From Cryptomeria japonica (Eukaryota; Streptophyta; Pinopsida; Cupressales; Cupressaceae): a stretch of DNA of 58,000 nt. Positions within the stretch are counted from its first letter, which is position 1. Every line of letters starts with the position of its first letter. A program made the translations under genes and the position numbers. Of the stretch, positions 1 through 11,456 are shown one piece after another. A model generated the notes under the pieces. The model was not told the origin of the DNA, made no database searches, and saw only the letters and a program-made list of their open reading frames with translations. The stretch is from NCBI RefSeq assembly GCF_030272615.1, contig NC_081414.1, positions 46,742,501-46,800,500 on the forward strand, given 5' to 3'.

Positions 1-2
1 CC

Positions 3-1219
3 ACTCCAGAGAAGGAGAAAGCTGAAAAGGAGAGAGTGGAGAAAGAAAAAGATGAGAAAGTGGCAAAAGAGAAACAGGAAAAAGAGAAACTAGAAAAAGA
101 AAAAGAAGAGAAAGAGAAACTGGTAAAAGAGAAAGCAGAGAAAGGAAAACTAGAGAAAGAGCAAGTGGAGAAAGCAAGACAAGAGAAAGAGAGAGCAGAC
201 AAGGAAGAAGAGAAGAAGAGAGTGGAAGAGGAGAAAGAGAAGGCTACCAAGGTAGCCTAGGAAAAAGAAGAAGAGGAGAAGAAAAGACAAGAGGAGATCA
301 AGGCAAAGGAAGAAGGATAGACTCCTAAGGCAACCAGAGATCAAGCCAAGTAGGTTGATCTCATCGGTCCCACCGATTTGACTCTTACCTATCTTAATCA
401 GTTGATGAAAGTGAGCTACTAAGGATCATTCAACTAGCTCAGGTTAGATTGGAAGAACTAAGGAAAAAGAAAGAACAGGATGTGACTCAATTTGTTATTG
501 ACACTCTTTCCAATATAATTCCCGGTACTAACCTTCCCAGTACCGATTCCTCACTGGCCAAGTTAAAACTTCTTTGCATAGTGGTAGATGATCAAGTGCA
601 ATCTTTAGAAGATGTTGCACAGGTTTCTGTAGAGAAGAAGAGTGAAAAAGCTCTAAAAGCTTCATTAGTAAAGCAAATGGAGGTAGACAAAGCAAAACTA
701 CTTAAGCAAAAGGCTGATATAAGTTTAGCTATGGGTGAAGGCAACCTACTCTTGAGCAAAATTTTCCAACCTCACCTATTTTGTGAAGATGCTCTGCAAC
801 AAAAGAGTCAACTCCAATCGGAGTTAAAGAAGTATATCGGCAACTTCAAATTGCCATATGATTCATTCACAGTATATGGACATACTATTCACACTCACCA
901 GCATCAGATTGTAAAGATTGAATCAGAGATCTACAAGCAGACTCAAGATCTGCAGGAGCTCTAGTTGCTTCTATTACCAAAATTGTAGGTTCTTTAGAAG
1001 TGCTTCCTGAACTTGGAGGCTATTACTGTAACACAAGAGATGAGCACTATCGATTCAATGGAAGAATTAGCCTTCCAGATGAAGACCGGGAGTAAAATTG
1101 CTGCCTCACTTCTTGATTCATGGTCTTTAGACATTAAGAATTTTTTGAAAATTTTTTCTCTTTATTGTCATGAACATATACTCTGTTTTATGCAATATAA
1201 CTTTGGTAAATTTTGGTGA
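3..1219 (+). pseudogene. ORF2 C-terminal part of copy B (Lys/Glu-rich, coiled coil), broken
   Basis: Function unknown. The frame is open from the window start to about 260 and is almost pure Lys/Glu heptad-like repeats, predicting a long charged coiled coil. It then has stops near 260 and 319 and shifts frame near 400. It resumes at 416-964 with a leucine-rich helical region (LLSKIFQPHLFCEDALQQK) and again at 1013-1219 after further stops. The same order occurs in copy A at 14750-16180: Lys/Glu block, then NLPSTDSSLAKLKLLC, then LLSKI-PHLFC, then TVTQEMST. No reverse transcriptase, integrase or protease motif is present although this is where pol would normally lie. Conservation in two copies argues that this is a genuine element ORF rather than a chance frame. 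Confidence 0.7.
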
Positions 1220-1412
1220 AACGAGGAGAGTTTGCATTACTTTGTCATTGTTGGCAAAGGGGGAGTAGTATTTAAAATTTCATGCACATACTTGTAATTT
1301 TTGCAAAGGGAGTAGTGTATATGCTTAGGCGGAGTAATTTTGATTATGGCATCTATTTTTGTTTTGTAAGCACTTAGATGTCAAAATTTTCCTAAGTGTT
1401 GCCATCAATGTC

Positions 1413-1424
1413 AAAGGGGGAGAT
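1413..1424 (+). other. Polypurine tract of copy B
   Basis: AAAGGGGGAGAT sits directly before the LTR start TGTTGG. This is the expected plus-strand priming site and matches the tracts of copy A and the copia element in position and sequence. Confidence 0.8.
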
Positions 1425-2148
1425 TGTTGGTAATTTGATAATGTTTAAGTTGTGATTGTCATTGATGGACACACACTTATTTTATGTATAAGTTATTCTC
1501 CACCGGTAATATGTGTTGTGTTATTCACACCGATATTATATGCTATTGTATGTATAGTCTTTATTTGTTGAAGACTATCGGTGTTTTGAAGAAGAAGCTT
1601 ACCGGTCATAGCGGTATGAAGACCTCAAGTGGAATGAAGACCCTTAGCGATAGTTAATCTTTTGATTGGAACATTATGTTCCAGTTTTCCAGTCTTATTC
1701 GTTAAATCGGTAATCGGTATACTGTGCCAAACCGGTATAATTATAAAGTGTGATGAGTTATCATCCACTGACACTTTAGCGGTGTTTTTGTGTCATGTTA
1801 CCAAATATGTCTAGATGCACTGTACCTAGGAAATTGTAGTCTAATCTTATTGGACCAACATGAAATCAGATTCCTATATGAGGACATCATTTCTAGGATT
1901 TTGAAGGATTGATGTGTGTGAGTATTGTAGAGAAGGTTAGGTCTATGTGAAATAGGTATCTCACTGCAAATCTTGTGAGTGCAAAGGATAGAAGACTAAA
2001 GTAATGTTGAATGCATTAATGAAGAACTGTGAAGGATCTAATCAGCTTGTTGTTTAGACTACTACACCGGTCTGCTGGAAAATTGTTTAAGAGTTTGGTT
2101 AAGTTCTTAGGCATACTAATTCACCCCCCCCCCTCTTAGTATTCATCA
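1425..2148 (+). repeat. 3' LTR of copy B
   Basis: The 724-bp LTR starts TGTTGGTA and ends ATTCATCA (TG...CA). It contains many ACCGG/CCGGT words and a C-run at 2123-2133. It is shorter than the copy A LTRs (1148 and 1195 bp), so it has lost internal sequence. Confidence 0.85.
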
Positions 2149-2690
2149 CATGCTATGATTTATGGTTAATATTTTGTCAGATTTTGTCATAATGAAGAAA
2201 TTTGAGACATTTATGATGGGTACCTGGTAGATGGGATCGCTTTCATGGAAGAGAACAAAGGGCAAAGATGTCCCAACTTCACACAGAATTGATCTGAAGT
2301 AGTATTTAGGAATGATAGCAAAAATGACATCTAAGCACTTAGTATCAACCTTAACGGGAACTGGAAGAGTAATAGAACCTATAGTAGGACAAGAGAAACC
2401 ATCTACGATCTTAACCACTAAATCAAATTTATCATATCAATATGTTACTTCATGCAATTGTAAAGTATAAAGATATTATTAACTTATTGCATTCACCATA
2501 CATGTTGGATCAATCATCAATGACAACCCCTCGTGAGAGTATGTCTTTGATCTTTGCAGGTGATATATAGACTTATACTGGGCCATCAGGTGTTTCAAAT
2601 TTTAATTTCCAATAGTCTCACTAGGATCAAAGGTAATGCATATTGCATAGGTCCTTAGGAGGTGCAGGTTTATCAATAAGATTCACAACA
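2146..2690 (-). pseudogene. Decayed retroelement protease-like fragment
   Basis: Reading minus, 2418-2146 gives a 90-residue frame containing KIVDGFSCPTIGSITLPV and LDVIFAIIP and ending near TINHS. This pattern resembles the region around the aspartic-protease fold of some plant Ty3 polyproteins. Upstream, 2690-2500 continues degenerately (NLIDKPAPP, LKFETPDGPV, YISPAKIKDILSRG) with several stops. No catalytic DSG/DTG triad is visible, so assignment rests on general resemblance only. It abuts the copy B LTR, which may have truncated it. Confidence 0.35.
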
Positions 2691-3123
2691 TTATTTATCA
2701 ATAAAATTATATTAAATTAAAATTTATATTAAACTAAATTTATGTTGAACTTTTATATATATTTTTAGTCTTTATTTATTTATTAAATTAAAATTTATAT
2801 TACATTAAATTTATGTTGAACTTTTATATATATTTTAACACTATTTTTTAAAATTATATATCGTAAACATATTTTTAAAGAATTTTGTAAAACTTTAAAT
2901 TAATATTTTAGATTTAATATTGAATGTTTTCTTTTTTATATTAAACTTTTACCTTTCAAATTGTATATCAAAATTTATATTTTTATTTAGTTATTGGTTT
3001 TATTCTATAAACTAAGTTTCATGTTTTATACTATTTTTGAATTTCATATTTTTACGAATAATATTAACATTATATTTAGTAGTTATCTCAAACTATTGCA
3101 AATCTTTAAATGTCTCTTATTAA
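2691..3123. other. AT-rich non-coding stretch with a 71-bp tandem duplication
   Basis: No coding frame is seen. A segment beginning ATTAAATTAAAATTTATATT occurs at 2711-2766 and again at 2782-2837 (71-bp offset), with only a few differences. Confidence 0.6.
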
Positions 3124-4045
3124 GGGACCGATGACATCTAACAACAGGTACCATCATCCATTGGATGAGCAAAGATCAATGGCTTAGGGTGGATTTCGGC
3201 CCAAATGTGGGAAGTGAACACATTTGTGAGAACTTCACCTAGAATTGAATATTTTAAATTTAATTAAATATAATTAAGTTTATAAAGCTCTTTTTCGGGC
3301 GGAAGTTTAAAATGATTAAACAGACCCAAAAAGTGACACGAGTATGGTGGAGTGCTCGAAAAATGGTAGAAGTCATGGGACCTACAACATCTGACAATAG
3401 GTACCATCGTCCGTTGGATGAGCAAAGATCAACGGCTTAGGCTGGATTTCGGCCCGAATGTGGGAAGTGAACACATTTGTGAGAACTTTGCCTGAAATTG
3501 AACATTTTAAATTTAATTAAATATAATTAAGTCTATAAAGATATTTTTCGGGTGGAAGTTTAAAATGATTAAATAGACTTAAAAAACAGACTCAAAAAGT
3601 GACATGAGTATGGTGACGTCCTCGAAAACTGGTAGAAATCATGGGACCCATGACAACTGACAACAAGTACCACCGTCCGTTGGATGAGAAAAGATCAACG
3701 GCTTAGGGTGGATTTCAGCCCGAATGTGGGAAGTGAACACATTTGTGAGAACTTCGCCTGGAATTGAACGTTTTAAATTTAATTAAATATAATTAATTCT
3801 ATAAAGCTCTTTTTTGGGTGAAAGTTTAAAATGATTAAATAGACTTAAAAAATAGACTCGTAAAGTCACACGAGTATGGTGACGTGCCCGAAAAATGGCA
3901 TGTCATGGGACCCACGACATCTGACAATAGGTACCACCGTCTGTTGGATGAGCAAAGATCAATGACTTAGGTTGGATTTCGGCCCAAATGTGGGAAGTGA
4001 ACACATTTGTGAGAACTTCGCCCAGAATTGAACATTTTACATTTA
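3124..4045. repeat. Satellite-like tandem array, about 253-266 bp units, 3.5 copies
   Basis: Unit starts (GGGACC followed by ACATCTGACAA-like text) lie at 3124, 3377, 3643 and 3907. Each unit contains CGTTGGATGAGCAAAGATCA, GATTTCGGCCC and GTGAACACATTTGTGAGAAC at constant offsets. Units differ by scattered substitutions and small indels. No ORF spans the units. Confidence 0.9.
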
Positions 4046-4127
4046 ATGTCCTCAGAATTTATATTGAAGTAATGAATGTTTTGTCCTTCAACATTGAATA
4101 GTTATTATTATTAATAATAATTAATAA

Positions 4128-4671
4128 AATTACAACATAGATATTTATGACCCTAATATCCATGGTGAAAAGTGTATCATAGATATTAGATATGCATTGT
4201 CTAGTAAGGTGGCAGATGCATGTGGGGCAAAATTTACTATTTTCAACCCAATGTTAAAACATAGAACATATAAAATCGCATCGTGGGATGCTGGATTGGG
4301 AAGCATGGTGTTACCTAAAGTATTCCCTTGCCCTAATTTTGTCATGGTCTGTGCCAAAAATTATGATGAAGATAAAAAAGAAATTGTCAATAAAAATACA
4401 AAAGAGGAAATTCTATCCATAAACAAGGGAGAATTTGCTCGTTTGTTGAACCTAGGATTTGAAGCCCAAAACTTAAATGTCCAAATTGACCTTGGAAAGT
4501 TGGCAGGGAATTATAAGAGTCTCGGTCCAAGTTGCAGATTCATTTATGAAAGCTCTAATAAAGAGTGGTACTGGTATTGTGTTGGATCAGAATCATAAGC
4601 CTCCTTATGATTCTAACATTTTTGTTCCATGGGTTGAGGATACTATTTCCTTGCTATCAATTTGCTTGTGA
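4128..4671 (+). pseudogene. ORF1-like protein, N-terminal block
   Basis: The frame is open from 4128 to 4598 and then continues in the +1 frame from 4477 to 4671, so a frameshift lies in 4477-4598. The block WDAGLGSMVLPKVF followed by AKNYD, ILSINKGEFARLLNL and IDLGKLAGNY aligns by eye with ORF1 of copy A (WEQDVGNLVVPGVF, AQNYD, VLIDINEDEFRRVFKL, IDFESLA). That shared order indicates homology. The function is unknown. No initiator is obvious, since the frame is already open upstream of any ATG. It forms the start of a 4-kb broken coding region. Confidence 0.6.
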
Positions 4672-5511
4672 TTGGAAAATGATAGCGAAGTGGGTGCAAG
4701 CCTTCTTGAAATGATTTATAATATCAATTATGTAGGTCAGCTAGTAAGATATATTTTTATTGAGCACATTGTTCAATCCATGCAAAAGCAATTACTAATG
4801 ATGAAAAAAGGTTCGTGTAAGACATTTAAGTTCTCATCCTACTTGTGTTATCTCCTTCTATGCAAGTATTGTACAATATTCGAGACCAACAAGCTTTAAA
4901 TTGTGAACTATAAGATTGATGAGAAGACTGGGAAGAGAACAGAGTGTCCAATATATGAATGGACACCAAAGTTAAGGATGCATGATAACAGAAAGAACTA
5001 CAACCATTTTGTAGACTTATTTTTGGCATCAATGTATAATGAAATTACAAGCACTCCAATGCCTAGGTTGCATGTGTCTTGTAAAGATTGCATTCAACTC
5101 GGAAGTCAAATAGAATTGGTTGACTAGTTCTTCTTGGAAGAATTCATTGTTTTAAGGTTTTACGGATTGGCAGTAAAACCATACAGACTTCCAATACATG
5201 TGACAGAGAGGGTATTTGCATTGGAGTATGTATGACAATTGGAGAGCACAGATAGGCACTTCCATCGCTAGCAAAAGAAGAGCATATTTCCTTCATTGCC
5301 TTTCTCATGTGGAGGGTTCACATTTGAGAGAAAAGCATTCAATGTGGCACATGATTTTTTGACAGTTTTTAACTTTGGTGAAGAGGGTCTCTGGGAGTAT
5401 GATCCAATTGGTGTAGTTCAAGAAAGGCTTAAGAAAAATGGGAACTCTTCAGTGTCATGTCAACATGAAAGTAAACCATTGCTAAAAAAGCTTAGAAACA
5501 TGGACTCTTAG
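4672..5511 (+). pseudogene. ORF1-like protein, middle block
   Basis: This is the same frame as 4477-4671, with stops at 4669, 4897, 5125, 5233, 5269 and 5509. Pieces such as IYEWTPKLRMHDNRKNYNHF and VKPYRLPIHVTERVFALEY parallel the middle of copy A ORF1 (a KPYRLSTVVSRC segment at about 22850). No recognised enzyme motif is visible. The regular recurrence of one frame between stops shows a single decayed reading frame rather than separate small genes. Confidence 0.55.
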
Positions 5512-5529
5512 GATGAGGTAAAAAAAGAG

Positions 5530-6879
5530 ATGGAGAAAATTGCAGCTGACAATAACATTTCAATAGAACAAATTTCATCACAAATTATGGCATTGCATAG
5601 ACAGAGGACAACAGAGGAGGGCCAGGGCATCCAAAATAGGAGGTCCTACAATTTCTACCAAAAATTTGTTAATCCATTTAACAAATCTATTCCCAAAACA
5701 ATTATGCAAGAATGTAAAGATTGTTTTTGGACTCAAACCAAAATAAATGATTTTTGGACTATGAGGAAGAATCTGGGTGAACCAAAGACTAGTGTAGAAT
5801 TTGAGACCATCAACGAGGATGGGGAGTTTAGCAAATTGTGGAATATGGAGCATCCCACAACAACATATGAGAGGAGTGAAGATGACGATGAGTATGAGGT
5901 TGAGACCACTCCAACAACTACTAAAGTCCCTAAAATATTAGGTGGAGTCAATGAGTCCATGAAAGAAAAATATAGCAAAGGGACAAGTATTGTGGAAAAA
6001 ATGGGTTTTGAAGGTGGTGGTCTAGGTCCTAGAGGAGAGGGTATTTGGTATCCACTTCAGGTACAACTTCCATCAGATTAAAAATCAAAAGCTCCTGTTA
6101 AACAAGTCATTGGACTTGATTCTTTAGATTCATCATGGATAGGTACTACTCATTACCCTCAGGGTCCACCTACATTTGTTTTAGGTTCAGATCCACAACC
6201 ACCACCACATCATGGTATTCCCATTGGTGGTGAATCAAGTGCAACTACCACAGGTGGGGAATTTGGGGATAGTATTCCCATTATTGTTCAGTCAAGTGAC
6301 ATTGTGATTGGTGGGGTTGGAATGGGTACTACTACTGATACTAGTTGTCTTGGTGTTGGACAAGGGATACAACAAAATATCTCTCGCAAGAGGCCACTAA
6401 TGGTAGATACTCATACTATTCAGAATCCTATATCAAGTGCCACTGACACTACAAAACAATCATTTGTAGCTTCAGATCACACACCTAAAAAGATTATGAA
6501 AACTACACATGAAAGTGTCAGTGGGAGTGGAACAAGATCAGGAATTATTGTTGGTAATCCTAGTCAAGAATTAGTTAAAACCACAGGAACAAGTGGAACT
6601 AGAGCCTCTGGTATTCCTATGTCACCTTTCAAACATTCAATTGCTTCAGCAAGCCCAGAATTTCAATTTCATGATTACAATGAAAAATATGAACACACAA
6701 CAAAACCAAATAAAGAAAAAAAGAAAGCATTTCATAGGGGTGCCTTGACTGAAGTTTTAGACGAACATCCTGCAAGGAATGGGGTATTTCCAACATATGA
6801 CCCACATAAAGATATGATGGAGTTCATGGTTGTTATGCCTCCGGCCACAACTAAAGATAAAAATCCACCACACAGTTAG
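5530..6879 (+). pseudogene. ORF1-like protein, G-patch and Ser/Thr/Gly/Pro-rich linker
   Basis: Continues the same frame with a single stop at 6079. Residues about 148-178 of the first segment (5971-6063) read KMGFEGGGLGPRGEGI, matching the G-patch signature (hydrophobic-Met-Gly, Gly-rich turn, GLG, GxGI). G-patch domains are known as glycine-rich RNA or helicase-binding modules, and occur in some retroelement polyproteins. Downstream is a low-complexity linker rich in Ser, Thr, Gly and Pro with a basic SRKRPL patch. An acidic stretch (ERSEDDDEYEVE) precedes the G-patch. No G-patch is visible in copy A ORF1. Confidence 0.6.
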
Positions 6880-6915
6880 ATAGATCCCTCTGGATTTCAA
6901 GTTAGCACCCTCCAA

Positions 6916-8113
6916 ATGGATTTTTCCAAAGTACATAATATGGACAAAATTAGTGTGTCAAAAAGGACTAACGAAGTGGTCTACACTTCACTGCTAAAGG
7001 TGGAGAGAGAAAAAAATAAAATGGAAAAACAAATAGAAAAGTTACAAGAAAACTTGGCAAACAAAAAATCAAGTAGGAAAGCAGCAGATAACAAGTGAAA
7101 TGATTTACATAAAAGGATAAAAAAATTGGGCTCTATAGTAGAAATTGCAGAGAAGGAGAAGATGGATGTAGAATTGAAGGACCTAACAGAAAAATTGGCT
7201 AAAAATAGTAAAAAAATTGATGAGGAAAGAGCCAGTTTTAAAAAATTATACAAAAGTTACGAGTTTGTTGTTGCTGAAATAAGAAAAATACAGGACCTAT
7301 TGGATCATGGGAAGGAAAAAGAAAAAAATTTGCAAGAGGAAGTAGAGGAAGAAAGAAAAAAATGTGCACAAATGAAAGAAGACCTGCACAATGCAAATGA
7401 TAAAATAAAAACTTTGGAGGATAGATTGAAAGATAATATGAAAAATATAACGAAGTATATACAAGAAAACATTTGGCGGCAAATAATGCAAAGGAGTGAC
7501 AAGTTGTGTGAATGGTTTGAATTGAATGAAAGTCTAAGAGTAATTTATATGAAAATCAAAGGGCACTTTGAGAAGAGCATACATGTTTATTCAAAAGAGG
7601 ATATGACAAAAAAGATTCTACAAGTAGTCTACAGTACCAGTGACAGCTACTTGGCATCCAAGGGAATTAAGAGCCACATTGATGCCACATATAGACATCA
7701 TCTATCATTCAAAAATGCCAAAAACTAAGGGAAACATCAGAAGTTATGGAAAAATGTGGAAAAAAGATATTGAAGCTGCAAGAAAAGAAAAATAATTTGA
7801 TTAAACTTGGTTTACCTAAGACCGTTGACCCTTCAAATAAATTCATTGGAAAAGAAGCTTACCAAAAAAGCATGGAGATAAAAATGAAGCCTGATTTAGA
7901 CTTCCTAAGGACACAACTCCCCAAAGATTTATGGAATTCATCCAACCATTTACAACTCTAAATTCGGTATTGGATGAAACAATGATGTCAAGTCAATCTT
8001 CTAAATATGGATTGTTGACGAAGTTGCAGTTGACTTTCCATAGTTTGCAGAATATCGACCTTCCATTAGATGAAGAGTGGAGCACCCTACAAAAACTGGC
8101 ACATAAATATTAA
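6916..8113 (+). pseudogene. ORF1-like protein, coiled-coil C-terminus
   Basis: The same frame continues through 7728 (stops at 7096 and 7726), then moves to two other frames at 7746-7961 and 7931-8113. 6916-7450 is Lys/Glu/Leu-rich with heptad spacing and predicts a long coiled coil. The end reads LPLDEEWSTLQKLAHKY. Copy A ORF1 likewise has a coiled coil followed by a tryptophan-containing C-terminus, so architecture is conserved. From 4477 to 7728 about 1,080 codons share one frame with roughly nine internal stops. Confidence 0.6.
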
Positions 8114-9050
8114 GAATCATAGTATGTATTGTACAATTTTCTTCTTTTACTCTTAATTTCAAGGTTATGTTTTTTTCTGTATGGAATTTGGTATCGCTTG
8201 AAATAACTCTGCTTTGTGAATAGGAAAAAACCAGCACTCACTATTGCTATTTTGCTAATCCAGCCTATGAATCTATGATGCATAGTGCAAAACTTCTACC
8301 AGTAAATTTTTATTCTCAAATTCTCCCTTGCTTTAGCATTTATGCATTTCTCTATTTCTAATTACTAGGTTTTAGGCATTTCTATAATCTATATTTAATT
8401 TGTCATGGCATGAATTAATATTTAATTTTGAAATCTGTTTTTTGAATAGGAGACATCAGACATGTAGAAGATGTTATATTTCTAATATGGCCTATGATGG
8501 CCATATAATTCTATGCTAAGTTTGTGATTTTGATGTTGAGTCTTCACATGTTGCAAACTTGCAATTCAACCTGAAGATTTTGTTGCTCCCTTGTTTCTAT
8601 AAAAGGGAATTTAGGGTCATTTGTAAAGGGTTATGAAACTTTGTATTCACTTTTGCATGGACATTGGAGAATCATACATGAGCTATTGTTTCTCTCTTGT
8701 TTCTATAAAAGGGAATTCAACATCATTTGCAAAGGGTTCTGAAACTTTGTATTCACTTTTACAATTTGCATGGAGAATCATACAGATTGGTTTATTACTA
8801 TTGAATGAATTGTATCATATGGCTATATTTTGAAAGAATTAATGAAAATCTAAGTTCTCGACATGTGTATACTATATTACTATTGAATGCATTGTATCAT
8901 ATGGTTCTAAAATGTATCACACACATTTGAGACTCAATCATGTCTAAATAAACAATAAACATCTCTGTATCAATAAACACATTATGGTCTTTTATTATGC
9001 TATTTTAAATTTGGAAATAGAAAGTTGAAAAATACAATTACAAATCAATA
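8114..9050. other. Non-coding AT-rich stretch with two direct-repeat pairs
   Basis: No gene seen. CTTGTTTCTATAAAAGGGAA with about 80 bp of following sequence occurs at about 8588-8670 and again at 8694-8785, about 105 bp apart. TTACTATTGAATG followed by ATTGTATCATATGG occurs at about 8793-8826 and 8874-8905. The first pair carries a TATA-like TCTATAAAAGG, but no transcript is evident. Confidence 0.6.
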
Positions 9051-10560
9051 TTAAATTCTAATTGCAAAAAGTAATATGCTTTTGTAATATGAATGATGAG
9101 ATACATTAATAAGAATAATAAATACCAATCTCTTACAGTTTCCATTCATCCTCATCAAATTCAGAGCTTTCTTGATTCTTGTCTGTGGTTTCTTCACTCT
9201 GAGTCTACATACCTTCGTTGAACTGCATCTCAATGCTACTAGTAGGTCCAGTACATGAGTCAATAGTCCCACTGGCACTTTGGTTTGAAGTGTTTCCCAA
9301 ACCTCTTCTTTCACATTTGGACCTCTAGATTTGCAGTGCCCTATCATAAGGAAAAGTGTGGACATCATACCTAGATGTATAGAGCCTCAAACAATTTTCC
9401 AAATTTTTGTCTAGTTTGTTTCTTAGCTTTGATTTTAGGAACCCCAAAGCATTGAAAACTATCTCATCTTCCACCGAACCCAATATCATGGTAAGACATA
9501 AATCACCAAGCTTTAAATATTCTGGCATTGAATCACATGACGCTACGTTCTCAGCTATAATTTTCCAAAGCCTTGTTACTGATCCCTCTTCGTGGGGGTT
9601 CTCCATTTTGCCATATTGTTCTCTCTTATTGTATGCAAAATGAGATGATTTCTCTCAAAGACAAGTTTAGTCTAATATTCCATTTATAGTTACTCCATTC
9701 AATTCTCTAGATATGCAAAATTGTTTTATCAAAATCAGTAGCTTAGTTCAAAAATCAGATGCAATGTTGAGGCTCCAATAATGAGGAAACACAATAGACA
9801 TAGCTTCGAGTAGGTTGTCAGGAGGGAATCTACTTCTAATTTGTGAGGAAAGATCATAAGCAATTTTCTTCCCAGAAGTAGTTACAGTTGTGTGAAATAG
9901 TCCAATCAAGGATGGATATTCTAAAAACACTCGATGCGCTGGACCATCCAAAGAGATCCATCTAGTATCATTATCCTTGAGAAGCTTGTTCCCATCAATT
10001 ATTCCATTAGCAAAGTGTTGAAATTCCATAAATCACTTGGGACTTCTACAAAAGTGTGAGTAGAGCTCTCTGATTAAAATTTCAATTTTTTTTACCGAAG
10101 CATACTTGCTCACAATTCCAAAAGCTAGATTCATTCTGTGAACCATGTAGTGAATTGCAGTAATGTACGACGCAAATGAAGAATCAATTTTTGTACAAAG
10201 ACCATTCTTGTGACCTTTCATTACTGAAGCTCCATCTGCTCCAACACACACCAATTTTTTGGCAACGGTCATGTCATCCATACCTCCATATTCAATTAAA
10301 CTTCTCTTTACTAGTTGAAATAAATTTTCCACTATCACACTCTCCTTCATTTTAGCAACAGATAGTAGATGAGGTTGGTGGGCATGACTGTGTACACTAT
10401 AAACATGCATGCATACCCATGAAGTATTGTCTACTTCCATAACTTCGTCTAAATAAAATGCAATAAAATTTGACTCTCTAATTTTTTCCTTTGCATCTTC
10501 TTTTTCAACCTCAGTAAGACAACTTGCCCATTCCCATCCACTGTTTACTTACCAATGTCT
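9051..10560 (-). pseudogene. hAT-superfamily transposase, catalytic and dimerisation part, broken
   Basis: This resembles the plant hAT group related to zinc-finger protein 862. From about 10550 down, the frame reads SNFIAFYLDEV, NTSWVCMHVY and then GADGASVMKGHKNGLCTK, which holds an RNase H-fold catalytic Asp. HYMVHRMNLA follows, where the usual Cys of HCxxHR is Tyr. 10029-9748 carries DTRWISLDGPAHRV. 9606-9325 carries the C-terminal dimerisation motif (SVEDEIVFNALGFLKSKLRN). These segments share one frame and are separated by stops at 10030-10032 and 9745-9747, with further stops between 9747 and 9607. The last piece (9368-9051) has shifted frame. The transposase is inactive. Terminal inverted repeats and an 8-bp target duplication were not found. 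Confidence 0.75.
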
Positions 10561-10772
10561 ATTAGGATAGTTATGAACTTTCAAAAAGTTTAATAAACCA
10601 CTAATCAATGGGAAATCTGTCATAGCACGCCCTCTGCTCAAAATATAAAAAACAATGCTTAACTGAATAGCTTTTCCCAGTTGTTCTATTTGCATTGCTT
10701 TTCCAAAATAGCTTCAATAGAACCTTTAACTTCAATAGGCTTCATCTGTATTTTCTCATGAAAATAATACTC

Positions 10773-11456
10773 TTAGGCATTCCTCACATGCTTACATTCC
10801 TCCTTTGTTTTCCATCGTATCACTGATTTTTCAACTCTGTCTATCATTTGTTTTTCATAAACTTTACCCATATGCTTTTCTATGGTGTCAAATTTTAGTT
10901 GCAACCTAATTTCCTTGTTATGTTTCCAAGTGCAAATCTTAAACCTGCATTCTATTGGAGGCTCACCTTCAATTGGATTCTCCACTGGTTCAATGAATGG
11001 ATACTTTGATGCCCAATTTATTTTAAAATTCCTCACTAACATATCCCACCCCCGATCCTTTTTTGATTGTGGTTCACCCTTTTTTGATATGGATTTTCTT
11101 TTCCCCTTTCATGCATTATCATCAATGGAATTATCACCCAAGTTGATTATATCATTCTGGCTAACTTGGGCATCTACTAGATAATCTTCTTCAAGATCAT
11201 CTTGATCTGAGATATCAGGTTCGTCGTCGTCTTCAACATGCAGTGTAGGTGGTGAATTTTGTACTTGTACTTGAGATGATGTACCTTCCTGATTTTCACC
11301 ACAATCTTTTCCAATACCAAAGTACGAAGACAACGTTCTACTTTTTGTTGGCCTCTCATGGCCTTCCCCACATTCAAGTTTCCTATCCCTCTTCTTGTTT
11401 GACATCTCCAATGAAATAAAGGCTACCAAAAAAATATCAATTTGTTGAAGAAGCAA
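10773..11456 (-). pseudogene. hAT-type transposase N-terminus with TTF/BED-like zinc finger
   Basis: Upstream part of the transposase gene, in one frame broken at 11109. The first 115 residues are acidic and Ser/Gln-rich (SSYFGIGKDCG, a DDDEPDISDQDDLEEDY tract). The second segment contains WASKYPFIEPV, then C-x-x-x-x-C spacing in IECRFKICTW and FDTIEKHMG. Together these resemble the TTF-type zinc finger found at the start of this transposase group. Between 10773 and about 10560 the frame is too decayed to follow. Annotated plant relatives usually code for 700-800 residues, and this remnant spans about 2.4 kb, consistent in size. Confidence 0.6.

Larger units (their letters stand above)
1..2148 (+). 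mobile_element. Copy B: 3' end of a pol-less LTR retrotransposon
   Basis: This is the downstream end of an element running off the left window edge. It consists of the broken 3' part of ORF2, a polypurine tract at 1413-1424 and a 3' LTR at 1425-2148. The family assignment comes from copy A (13343-27566, opposite strand): both encode the same ORF2 block, including the shared peptide NLPSTDSSLAKLKLLC, and both LTRs begin TGTTGGTA and end TTAGTATTCATCA. The 5' part and the matching target duplication lie outside the window. The base after the LTR begins CATGC, the candidate duplication. Confidence 0.85.

Noticed and set aside
8636-8833. A 66-codon frame beginning at the first TATA-like repeat
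   Set aside because: It spans the direct duplication, lacks any domain, and is not supported by a homologue in the window.
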